Part shown: positions 1 to 5,091 of the stretch, piece after piece
How the letters are laid out: the number at the start of each line of letters is the position of its first letter
How positions within the stretch are numbered: the first letter of the stretch is position 1
Assembly: GCA_012719195.1 (NCBI GenBank)
Contig: JAAYAV010000099.1
Coordinates: 1 to 5,091, forward strand
Length of the DNA stretch: 5,091 nucleotides
From: Anaerolineae bacterium
Lineage (GTDB): Bacteria; Chloroflexota; Anaerolineae; DRVO01
Direction of reading: 5' to 3'
Program-made: the position numbers and the translations under genes
The notes under the pieces: generated by a model
Told to the model about the DNA's origin: nothing
Databases searched by the model: none
Seen by the model: only the letters and a program-made list of their open reading frames with translations

Positions 1-114
1 CAGCGCCTCCCCGCTACATCAGTCCTGCTAGTCAGAGTATACAGCGAAGCTGAACTGTTAGCATCCTGCTCGGGCCTCTGTGGCCGTGGTGGCGGATCGG
101 GCACGAGCCCTTGC

Positions 115-132
115 CGGATGACGGGTCATCCG
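115..132. promoter_or_regulatory. Perfect inverted repeat, candidate operator
   Basis: The sequence CGGATGAC-GG-GTCATCCG is a perfect 8-bp inverted repeat with a 2-base centre. It lies 55 bases upstream of the chosen start of the URO-D-like gene. Its left arm contains the best -35 candidate (118-123), so a dimeric regulator bound here would block RNA polymerase. The dyad shape fits operators of dimeric helix-turn-helix repressors in general, but I cannot assign it to a family, and no regulator gene is visible in the window. A small RNA hairpin is possible but less likely, because the site would lie upstream of the predicted transcription start. Confidence 0.45.
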
Positions 133-146
133 CGCCCTGCTAGGAT
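118..146 (+). promoter_or_regulatory. Candidate sigma-70-type promoter of the URO-D/amidohydrolase/SIMPL operon
   Basis: The -35 box ATGACG (118-123) keeps the central TGAC of the consensus. A 17-base spacer leads to TAGGAT (141-146), which matches four of six -10 positions and is preceded by TGC (138-140), an extended -10 signature. Transcription would start near 153, leaving a short leader of about 34 bases before the ATG at 187. The inverted repeat at 115-132 overlaps the -35 box. The call rests on consensus matching in GC-rich DNA, so it is tentative. Confidence 0.35.
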
Positions 147-173
147 GGCGGCAGGCGGCGATAAGCCTTCCCC

Positions 174-179
174 GGAGGG
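174..179 (+). promoter_or_regulatory. Ribosome binding site that fixes the start of the URO-D-like gene
   Basis: GGAGGG sits 7-8 bases upstream of the ATG at 187. The earlier in-frame ATG at 118 has no such site, lies inside the inverted repeat and would add 23 residues unlike the family N-terminus. The family-typical opening (MTSKERVLAALRFEHTDKVP) begins exactly at 187. Confidence 0.8.
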
Positions 180-186
180 AAGTGAC

Positions 187-1338
187 ATGACATCCAAGGA
201 ACGAGTGCTGGCGGCACTCCGCTTCGAGCACACCGACAAGGTACCCATCCACCACGTGGGCTTCTCCAGCGACGTGGCCACCGCCCTCATCGGGCGGGAG
301 GCGTACGTGGGCGGGGGCATCCAGCAGTGGCGCGAGGCGACGGCCCACTGGAACGGCCCCGATGCCCACGCTGAGTTCGTCGAGCGCTCCTACCGGGACG
401 CGGTGGACGTGGCGCTGGCAGCAGGGAACGACATCATCCGCCCCTCGTATTGGCGCTACGACCGGGTGCCCACCAAGAAGATCGACGACAACACCTTCCT
501 CTATGAGTACGGACCGGAAGAGGACTGGCGCGTCCTCAAGTACGACCCGGGCAGCGAGCAGTGCGACATCGTCTCCTACAAGCCGCGCCCGGAGGCGACC
601 TTCGCCACCATCGAGCACGAGGTGGCAGCAGCCGAGGCGGCCGTCTCCCAGAGACGCCCGGCGGAGACCGGCCACGCCTTCGAGCGACGGGCGATGGAAG
701 AACTGGGCGACCGCTACGAGATCCGCGTCGGCGGGGTGGGCATGGGGGTTCCCCTACGCGGCATCGAGATCTGGCTGGAGGCCTTGCTCGTCCGGCCCGA
801 CCTCATCGAGCGGCTGCTGGACGCGCAGGTGGAGTCGGCCCGGCACAACGTCGAACTCCTCTCGCCCCTCGGCTTCGCCCACTTCTGGGGCGGGACGGAC
901 TTCTGCTCCAACGAGGGCCCCATGTTCAGCCCCAGGCTGCTACGGGACGTCTTCCTGCCTCGCTTCCGCGCTGTGACGGAGATCTGCCATCAGCATGGCG
1001 GCCTGCACTTCTTCGCCAGCGACGGCAATCTGTGGCCCGTGGCGGACATGATGTTCGGCGACGGCGCCATCGACGGCTACTTCGAGGTGGACGGGCGCGC
1101 GGGAATGGACCTGGCGCGGCTGCGGGAGCGCTACCCGCGGCTGATCCTCATCGGCAACATCAGTTCGCACACCGTGCATCTGGGCACTAAGGACGAGATC
1201 GTCGCCGAGACGCTGGCGGCCCTGGAAGTGGCCAAGGAGAGCAGCGGCGTGGTCGCCGGTGTCTCCAACTACTTCGTGCCCCACACGCCCATCGAGAACG
1301 TCATGACCGTCTTGGAGACCGTCGAGCGCAACCGCTAG
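187..1338 (+). CDS. Uroporphyrinogen decarboxylase (URO-D) superfamily protein, not a canonical HemE
   Basis: This 383-residue protein is a full-length cytoplasmic TIM-barrel member of the URO-D superfamily. The superfamily includes HemE, the cobalamin:coenzyme M methyltransferases (MtaA/MtbA) and O-demethylase-related proteins. The opening SKERVLAALRFEHTDKVP is the usual family N-terminus. Further family blocks are GGTDFCSNEGPMFSP (235-249), HFFASDGNLWPVADM (from H274), IGNISSHTVHLGTKDEI (322-338) and VSNYFVPHTPIENV (359-372). The RQAGR-type arginine motif of true uroporphyrinogen decarboxylase is absent; the matching region reads VPIHHVGFSSD. The HxC zinc motif of MtaA-type enzymes is also missing, because H274 is followed by FFASDG. 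Haem synthesis and zinc-dependent thiol methylation are therefore both unlikely. It is the first gene of a probable operon, 23 bases before an amidohydrolase, which suggests catabolism or modification of a small organic compound. Family membership is secure; the substrate is unknown. Confidence 0.9.
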   Translation: MTSKERVLAALRFEHTDKVPIHHVGFSSDVATALIGREAYVGGGIQQWREATAHWNGPDAHAEFVERSYRDAVDVALAAGNDIIRPSYWRYDRVPTKKIDDNTFLYEYGPEEDWRVLKYDPGSEQCDIVSYKPRPEATFATIEHEVAAAEAAVSQRRPAETGHAFERRAMEELGDRYEIRVGGVGMGVPLRGIEIWLEALLVRPDLIERLLDAQVESARHNVELLSPLGFAHFWGGTDFCSNEGPMFSPRLLRDVFLPRFRAVTEICHQHGGLHFFASDGNLWPVADMMFGDGAIDGYFEVDGRAGMDLARLRERYPRLILIGNISSHTVHLGTKDEIVAETLAALEVAKESSGVVAGVSNYFVPHTPIENVMTVLETVERNR

Positions 1339-1361
1339 CGCACGGGCCCGGGAGGTAGACG

Positions 1362-2648
1362 ATGTCCCACATTCGCGAACACGTGCTCAACCACGACCTG
1401 TTCTGCCATCACGACCACCACCGGTCGTACCAGGAGTTCGACGCCGAGCGAGAGGAGTACGACTTCCGCCACGTCCTGGGCTATGCCTCCGCCGACCTGG
1501 TCACGGCCGCCGGCACCGTCACTCCGCGCGGTCCAGTGACGCGCGAGGAGGTGGAGCGCTACTGGCCCAAAATGCGCCTCACCGGCTACGGGCGGGCGGT
1601 GACGCTGACGGCGCGCGAGCTGTTCGGCCTGGACTACGATCCGGCCAACTTCGACGCCATCACCGCCGCCCTGCAGGACTCCATCAGGGGCCGGTCTGCG
1701 CCCGAAGTCTACGACTACTTCGTCCACGAGCGGGCCCGTAACCGCTGGACCATCCAGGACGGCAAGTTCCGCTGCTCGACCACTGCCCTGGAGCCGGGGA
1801 CCCACCCCGAGTCCTACCGATTCGCTTTCCGCTTCGACGAAGTCACCTATCTGGCCGACGCCGGGCCGATCCAGACGCTGGAGTGCTTTCTGGGCCACCC
1901 CGTCTATACCCTGGACGAGATGGTGCAGGGGATCAACGAGGCCATTGATCGCTTCCGGGAGACGGGCAAGCTCGCCGCCATCAAGATCGGCATGGCCTAC
2001 AGCCGCGACCTGGCCGTTCTCGACCCTACCCGCGCCGAGGCAGAAGCGGCCTTCAACCGCATCCGTACCCGCAAGGCCTTCTGGGGCGGGGTGCAGCAGA
2101 ACAACGCCGCTGTGAACGCCCCCGAGGCGCGGGCCCTGGGAGACTACCTCTTCCACGCGCTGGTGCAGCGTGCTGCCGATGAGGACCTGCCGGTGCAGAT
2201 TCACACCGGGTACCTGGCGGGCAACTGGGGCTCGCTGGCGGGAACCAAGGCCCTGCACCTGGTGCCCGTGCTGGAGAAGTACCGCAGCGTGCGCTTTGAT
2301 CTCTTCCACGCCTCTTGGCCCTGGGCGTCGGAGCTGGGCGCCATCGCCAAGAACTACCCCAACGTGTGGGTTGACATGTGCTGGGCCTGGACGATGAACC
2401 CGGCCGAGTCTGAGCGGGCGCTCTCCGAGTGGCTGGATGCGGTACCATTCAACAAGATCTTCGCCTACGGGGCGGATACCGGCTTGCCCTGGAGCAACGT
2501 GGGCTACTCCCTCCAGGCCAAGATCGGCATCGCGCGGGTGTTGGAGCAGAAGATCGACGCGGGGTATATGGACGAGGCGACCGCCCGCGAAGTGGCGTCG
2601 GCCATCATGCTGGAGAACGGCGAGGAGTTCTACGGGCTGGCCGGCTGA
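1362..2648 (+). CDS. Amidohydrolase-superfamily metal-dependent enzyme (Amidohydro_2-like TIM barrel)
   Basis: This 428-residue protein has no signal peptide and is probably cytoplasmic. A set of candidate metal ligands appears in the order expected for the amidohydrolase superfamily. They are H17 and H19 in the N-terminal CHHDHH segment (HxH), H281 in QIHTGY, H316 in DLFHASWPW and D372 in YGADTGLP. K208 in AIKIGMAY could be the strand-4 lysine. The ending LENGEEFYGL resembles the closing helix of Amidohydro_2 proteins, where the last residues often read N..F.L. Known relatives hydrolyse lactones or amides, or decarboxylate carboxylic acids; uronate isomerases share the fold. The start is set by GGAGG at 1351-1355, six bases before the ATG. 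Close spacing after the URO-D-like gene suggests both act on one pathway. The fold and metal site are well supported; the reaction is not known. Confidence 0.88.
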   Translation: MSHIREHVLNHDLFCHHDHHRSYQEFDAEREEYDFRHVLGYASADLVTAAGTVTPRGPVTREEVERYWPKMRLTGYGRAVTLTARELFGLDYDPANFDAITAALQDSIRGRSAPEVYDYFVHERARNRWTIQDGKFRCSTTALEPGTHPESYRFAFRFDEVTYLADAGPIQTLECFLGHPVYTLDEMVQGINEAIDRFRETGKLAAIKIGMAYSRDLAVLDPTRAEAEAAFNRIRTRKAFWGGVQQNNAAVNAPEARALGDYLFHALVQRAADEDLPVQIHTGYLAGNWGSLAGTKALHLVPVLEKYRSVRFDLFHASWPWASELGAIAKNYPNVWVDMCWAWTMNPAESERALSEWLDAVPFNKIFAYGADTGLPWSNVGYSLQAKIGIARVLEQKIDAGYMDEATAREVASAIMLENGEEFYGLAG

Positions 2649-2672
2649 GCAAGGGCAGGCCGTACCCAACCG

Positions 2673-2678
2673 GGGAGG
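2673..2678 (+). promoter_or_regulatory. Ribosome binding site deciding between two adjacent ATG codons
   Basis: GGGAGG ends at 2678, ahead of the tandem ATGATG at 2683 and 2686. Measured from GGAGG, the first ATG has a spacing of 4 bases and the second 7. The other complete genes here use 6 to 9 bases, which favours 2686. The difference is one methionine. Confidence 0.55.
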
Positions 2679-2685
2679 AACGATG

Positions 2686-3438
2686 ATGCGGAAGCACTTA
2701 GGAACAGTGGTGATAGTGCTGGTGCTGGCAGGGCTGTGGTTGACCGGGGCCAGGCCGGCGGCGGCCCAGGGCAACTCCGACCGCACGGTGACGGTGACCG
2801 GCGAGGCGGAGGTGCGCGTGGTGCCCGACGAGGTGGTGCTGACGCTGGGTGTGGAGACCTGGGACAAGGACCTGGCGAAGGCGAAGCGAGATAGCGACCT
2901 GGTCATCAACCGGTTGTTGGGCCTGGCGGAGGAGAGCGGGATCGAGGAGCGCCAGGTGCAGACGGACTACCTCAGCATCGAGCCGCGTTACGATGACTAC
3001 TACGACCGGCGGCAGTTCCTGGGCTACTTCGTCCGCAAGACGGTGGTGGTCACCCTGAACGACCTCAGCCTGTTCGAGAACTTCCTCTCGCAGGCGCTGG
3101 AGGCGGGCGTCACCCACGTGCACGGGATCGAGTTCCGGACAACCGAGCTGCGGAAGCACCGCGACCAGGCGCGCGCTCTGGCGGTGCAGGCGGCGCAAGA
3201 GAAGGCCGCCGCTCTCTGCGCCGAGCTGGGCGAGGAAGTGGGCCGCCCAACGCAGATCGTGGAGCAGTACAGCCGCTGGTGGTCGCCCTACTCGTCCTGG
3301 TGGGGGTACGGCTCCGGCTCGTCCATGATGCAGAACGTGGTGGTACAGGCGGGCGAGGGCGGCCAGTACCTGGGTAGCACCGCCCCCGGGCAGATCACCG
3401 TCACCGCGAGCGTCTCGGTGACGTTCGCGCTGAAGTAG
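2686..3438 (+). CDS. Secreted SIMPL-domain (DUF541, YggE-like) protein
   Basis: This 250-residue protein (251 if the ATG at 2683 is used) opens with a Sec-type signal peptide. It has basic RKH, a hydrophobic core around residues 7-19 and a probable cut after the AAA at 25-27. The mature part is one SIMPL domain. It starts with the hallmark strand TVTVTGEAEVRVVPDEVVLTLGV, here about residues 34-56, and ends with the closing strand ITVTASVSVTFALK. The central helices (DLAKAKRDSDLVINRLLGL; RDQARALAVQAAQEKAAAL) also fit. The family includes E. coli YggE, linked to oxidative stress tolerance, and BP26 of Brucella, which forms channel-like oligomers; no enzyme activity is established. A loop near residues 195-213 is rich in Trp, Tyr, Ser and Gly (RWWSPYSSWWGYGSG). 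It is last in the operon, 37 bases after the amidohydrolase, and may be functionally separate from it. Confidence 0.9.
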   Translation: MRKHLGTVVIVLVLAGLWLTGARPAAAQGNSDRTVTVTGEAEVRVVPDEVVLTLGVETWDKDLAKAKRDSDLVINRLLGLAEESGIEERQVQTDYLSIEPRYDDYYDRRQFLGYFVRKTVVVTLNDLSLFENFLSQALEAGVTHVHGIEFRTTELRKHRDQARALAVQAAQEKAAALCAELGEEVGRPTQIVEQYSRWWSPYSSWWGYGSGSSMMQNVVVQAGEGGQYLGSTAPGQITVTASVSVTFALK

Positions 3439-3460
3439 GGGCCGGCCCCCGCGCCGGCCC
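3439..3460 (+). terminator. GC-rich hairpin directly after the SIMPL stop codon
   Basis: GGGCCGGC (3439-3446) pairs perfectly with GCCGGCCC (3453-3460) around a 6-base loop. It begins at the base after the TAG stop. No T-tract follows, so it is not a classical intrinsic terminator; it may protect the mRNA 3' end or act with the second hairpin downstream. A further CCGCGG/CCGCGG pair (3459-3464 with 3470-3475) overlaps its 3' end by two bases. Confidence 0.45.
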
Positions 3461-3588
3461 GCGGGTGTACCGCGGCAATTGGGAGACGTCGTCGTCTGTT
3501 CCGGGAGGCTCCCGAGCACCGGAGAGACGAGCGCCCACCTGAGCCCAAGCGGGGCCTCGCGACGGCCGACCTAATCGCCTTGTGTGTC
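3461..3588. other. Non-coding spacer between convergent transcription units
   Basis: No open frame here has a ribosome binding site or recognisable protein features. The stretch holds only small inverted repeats, such as AGACG/CGTCT (3484-3488 with 3493-3497). The bases GGGTGTACCGCGG at 3463-3475 resemble the T-box consensus, but there is no room for a T-box leader and no suitable gene downstream. I see no supported function beyond separating the two convergent units. Confidence 0.5.
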
Positions 3589-3626
3589 ACAAGAGGGGCT
3601 CCGCACCCCCGCGGAGCCCCTCTTGT
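3589..3626. terminator. Strong hairpin, probable bidirectional terminator
   Basis: ACAAGAGGGGCTCCGC (3589-3604) and GCGGAGCCCCTCTTGT (3611-3626) form a perfect 16-bp stem with the 6-base loop ACCCCC. It lies 16 bases beyond the stop of the minus-strand surface-protein gene and 150 bases beyond the SIMPL stop, between convergent genes, as expected for a shared terminator. On both strands the base of the stem gives a short TCTTGT run rather than a full T-tract. The fit is closest for the minus-strand gene. Confidence 0.75.
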
Positions 3627-3642
3627 CGCTGTCGGCCTGGAG

Positions 3643-4638
3643 TCAGGATCGCCGTCGGCGAAGCAGCACCGCGACGATCACCACGACCAGGGTCGCCAGG
3701 CCGAGTACCGCGGGAAGGGTGAGGTTGCCGGTGGTCGCAGCGGGAGCAGCCAGGGCCGGCTCGGTCGCCGGTACCGGGGTGTCGGCTGGGGTCGGAGCGG
3801 CGGGAGTTGCGGGCAGCGGCGTGGCCGGCGCAGAAGTCGGCTCTGCGGTCGCTGCCACAGTGGGCGCCGGCTCAGTGGCGGCCGACGTAGCGACAGCCGC
3901 TGGCGCCGCCGTCACGGCAAACATGGCGGTCACCTGAGCCCCACCAAGGGTAAGCGGTGGATCGGCGCCGGGGAACTCGAACTGGCCCGGGTCGCCGCGA
4001 TCGCGATGAACCATGGCGTGCAGCCGCTCGGTGAGGCGGAGCGTGTCTATGAGGACCTCGACGGCGAGGTTCTCGCCGGGAGCGACGCTCGCCTCGCCGA
4101 TGATGGCCCCTGGGCTCCCGCCCTGATCAGCATGGATCACGACCCAGCTGCCCTCCATGACGACTACCCGACTGATGGTGACTGTGTCGCCCTCGATCTC
4201 CTGATCGGCTGCCGCGATGCTGGGCGCGTCCGGATGGACGACGTACCATGAGTTCGCCATCCCCTGGCCGTTGGTGTCTCCTGGGTTGACGTCTTGGGCG
4301 TACCGGTAGAGCGGCCGGCCGTTGTAGGTCGCCTGCCGGCCACCCTCGGAGCGGACGATTAGGCCCAGCAAGCCGGCGACTCCGCCTCCCCCGGCCGGCT
4401 CACCCTCGGTCAGAAGCAGGGGCGGCCAGAGGGCGGCGCAATCACCCAAGCAATTACTCGCGCCGTCGGAGTCGTTGCTGAAGGCATACAGCGTGCGCCC
4501 CTCGCTGTCGACGAGCATGGGGCCGAGATCGTCATGTCGGGCGACCTCCACCGTGGGAGCCTGGGCAGTGGCGATCGCGGGGATGGCAACGAGGGCCAGG
4601 GCTAACACGACTAAGCTGAGGTAACGACTGGGTTTCAT
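3643..4638 (-). CDS. Secreted, membrane-anchored protein with COG4315-type repeats and a DUF7282-like domain
   Basis: This 331-residue protein starts with a signal peptide (KPSRY, hydrophobic core 7-22, likely cut after ATA at 23-25). It has no lipobox cysteine. Residues about 30-137 carry two copies of the Yx(FWY)xxD motif of the COG4315/Lipoprotein_15 family: Y51-A-F53-S-N-D56 and Y111-R-Y113-A-Q-D116. Family-typical blocks NCLGDCAALWPPL and QATYNGRPLY also occur. C63 and C67 are the only cysteines, so they probably form a disulfide or bind a ligand. Residues about 145-243 resemble DUF7282, including GSWVVIHAD, IIGEASVAPGE and the AMVHRD block. A low-complexity Ala/Pro/Thr linker (about 244-303) leads to one membrane helix (306-326) and the tail RRRRS, so the protein should be held at the outer face of the membrane. 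It follows the permease gene by 52 bases on the same strand. Function is unknown for both domains. Confidence 0.85.
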   Translation of the reverse strand: MKPSRYLSLVVLALALVAIPAIATAQAPTVEVARHDDLGPMLVDSEGRTLYAFSNDSDGASNCLGDCAALWPPLLLTEGEPAGGGGVAGLLGLIVRSEGGRQATYNGRPLYRYAQDVNPGDTNGQGMANSWYVVHPDAPSIAAADQEIEGDTVTISRVVVMEGSWVVIHADQGGSPGAIIGEASVAPGENLAVEVLIDTLRLTERLHAMVHRDRGDPGQFEFPGADPPLTLGGAQVTAMFAVTAAPAAVATSAATEPAPTVAATAEPTSAPATPLPATPAAPTPADTPVPATEPALAAPAATTGNLTLPAVLGLATLVVVIVAVLLRRRRS

Positions 4639-4647
4639 ACAGCAGAG

Positions 4648-4653
4648 CCTCCC
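4648..4653 (-). promoter_or_regulatory. Ribosome binding site that fixes the start of the surface-protein gene
   Basis: On the minus strand GGGAGG lies 9 bases before the ATG whose first base is 4638. An in-frame ATG 120 bases further upstream (4758) lies inside the permease gene and would place an Arg/Cys-rich stretch before the signal peptide, so it is rejected. Confidence 0.75.
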
Positions 4654-4690
4654 TACGACATGGGTGTCAGGGCGGCGACGGTGGCGGGCG

Positions 4691-5091
4691 TCAGTCCCGC
4701 ATGGCCGCGACGGGGTCGAGCCTACCGATGCGCAGGACCGGTACGCCGGCGGCCACAATCACTGCGAAGGTGGCCAGTCCCAGCCCGGCGGCGACTAGGG
4801 GAGCCAACTGGGCCAGACTGGGGAAGAGGAAGGGTAGGCCAACCGAGTTACCGATGTTGGTCTGGAGCAGGTAGGTGATCAGAGTGCCGGTGGCTAGGCC
4901 GGCGAGCCCGCCGGCAAGGCCGATAGCAGCCGCCTCGATGAGCAGGGAGCCAAGGACGAAGGCCCGGGTGGCGCCCAGAGCCCGCAGCACACCGATCTCA
5001 CGCCGGCGCGCGGCCACGATCATGGAGAAGATCAGGCCCACCAGGACGATGGCCAGCGCCCAGGTGACGGCCAGGGCAGCCAGCATGCCGC
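4691..5091 (-). CDS. ABC transporter permease, FtsX/MacB-like, C-terminal part (cut by window edge)
   Basis: The frame is open to the right edge, so the N-terminal part of the gene lies outside; 132 residues are visible. They match the C-terminal FtsX domain. A membrane helix (LAVTWALAIVLVGLIFSMIV) is followed by the cytoplasmic RRREIGVLRALGAT motif, a second helix (LLIEAAAIGLAGGLAGLATG), an extracytoplasmic loop (about 25 residues, QTNIGNSVGLPFLFPS), a third helix (LVAAGLGLATFAVIVAAGVP) and the usual ending RLDPVAAMRD. Such permeases work with a MacB/LolD-type ATPase in lipoprotein handling, efflux of peptides or macrolides, or cell-wall hydrolase control; they often act mechanically rather than as substrate channels. 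The ATPase is not in view. The next gene on the same strand, 52 bases on, encodes a surface-anchored protein that may be its partner. Family call is secure; subfamily is open. Confidence 0.9.
   Translation of the reverse strand, partial: GMLAALAVTWALAIVLVGLIFSMIVAARRREIGVLRALGATRAFVLGSLLIEAAAIGLAGGLAGLATGTLITYLLQTNIGNSVGLPFLFPSLAQLAPLVAAGLGLATFAVIVAAGVPVLRIGRLDPVAAMRD

Noticed and set aside
38..43. TATACA as a -10 box in the far leader
   Set aside because: No -35-like sequence lies at the right distance upstream, and the candidate at 118-146 fits better.
71..110. Short inverted repeats (GGCC/GGCC at 73-85; GGGC/GCCC at 99-110) as an upstream terminator
   Set aside because: Stems are only 4 bp, without a T-tract, and are expected by chance in DNA this GC-rich.
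58..675. Minus-strand open frame across the leader and the start of the URO-D-like gene
   Set aside because: It overlaps a well-supported gene and the predicted promoter, and its protein has no recognisable features.
1335..2909. Long minus-strand open frame of 524 codons opposite the amidohydrolase
   Set aside because: It is the mirror of real plus-strand genes with GC-rich codons. It has no ribosome binding site, no recognisable domain and a low-complexity composition.
3463..3475. T-box riboswitch
   Set aside because: Only the core string is close to consensus. The upstream stem I region would lie inside the SIMPL coding sequence, and no tRNA-synthetase or amino-acid gene follows on the plus strand.
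2698..3519. Minus-strand open frame of 273 codons opposite the SIMPL gene
   Set aside because: The plus strand shows a signal peptide and a clear SIMPL domain here. The opposite frame is rich in Arg, Leu and His with no family features.
3700..3735. LPXTG-type sortase signal at the surface-protein C-terminus (LTLPAVLG before the helix)
   Set aside because: The string is LPAVL rather than LPxTG. With the helix and Arg tail it fits a plain membrane anchor better.
3580..4251. Plus-strand open frames opposite the surface-protein gene
   Set aside because: Composition is Arg/Gly/Ser-rich, as expected from reading the linker-coding DNA backwards; the frame also begins inside the terminator region.

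Overview
The window is GC-rich (third positions mostly G or C) bacterial DNA with strong Shine-Dalgarno sites of the GGAGG type. Several traits fit a Chloroflexota (Anaerolineae-like) bacterium: the secreted protein with an Ala/Pro/Thr linker, a single C-terminal membrane anchor and an Arg-rich tail, plus a DUF7282-type domain and a SIMPL-domain protein in the neighbourhood. This placement is inference from protein style, not from a marker gene, and confidence is low to moderate.

Layout. Positions 1-186 are a leader with a candidate promoter (-35 at 118-123, extended -10 at 138-146) overlapped by a perfect 8-bp inverted repeat. A plus-strand gene set follows, closely spaced and probably one operon: a URO-D superfamily protein (187-1338), a metal-dependent amidohydrolase-fold enzyme (1362-2648) and a secreted SIMPL/DUF541 protein (2686-3438). 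Gaps are 23 and 37 bases and each gene has its own ribosome binding site. Positions 3439-3642 are a non-coding convergent spacer with two strong hairpins, one directly after the SIMPL stop and one with a 16-bp perfect stem just beyond the end of the opposing gene. The minus strand carries the other unit, transcribed from the right edge: the C-terminal end of an FtsX/MacB-like ABC transporter permease (to 4691), then a secreted, membrane-anchored protein (4638-3643) that joins a COG4315-type repeat domain to a DUF7282-like domain.

How the genes may work together. The URO-D-like protein and the amidohydrolase look like a catabolic or tailoring enzyme pair. The first lacks the arginine motif of true uroporphyrinogen decarboxylase, so haem synthesis is unlikely. 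Their shared substrate cannot be read from sequence. The SIMPL protein is exported and may simply be co-transcribed. On the other strand, the permease and the anchored surface protein probably belong to one envelope-related unit. I see no mobile element, CRISPR array, tRNA or rRNA. The least explained part is the COG4315-DUF7282 surface protein with its permease; nothing in the window proves a wholly new system.
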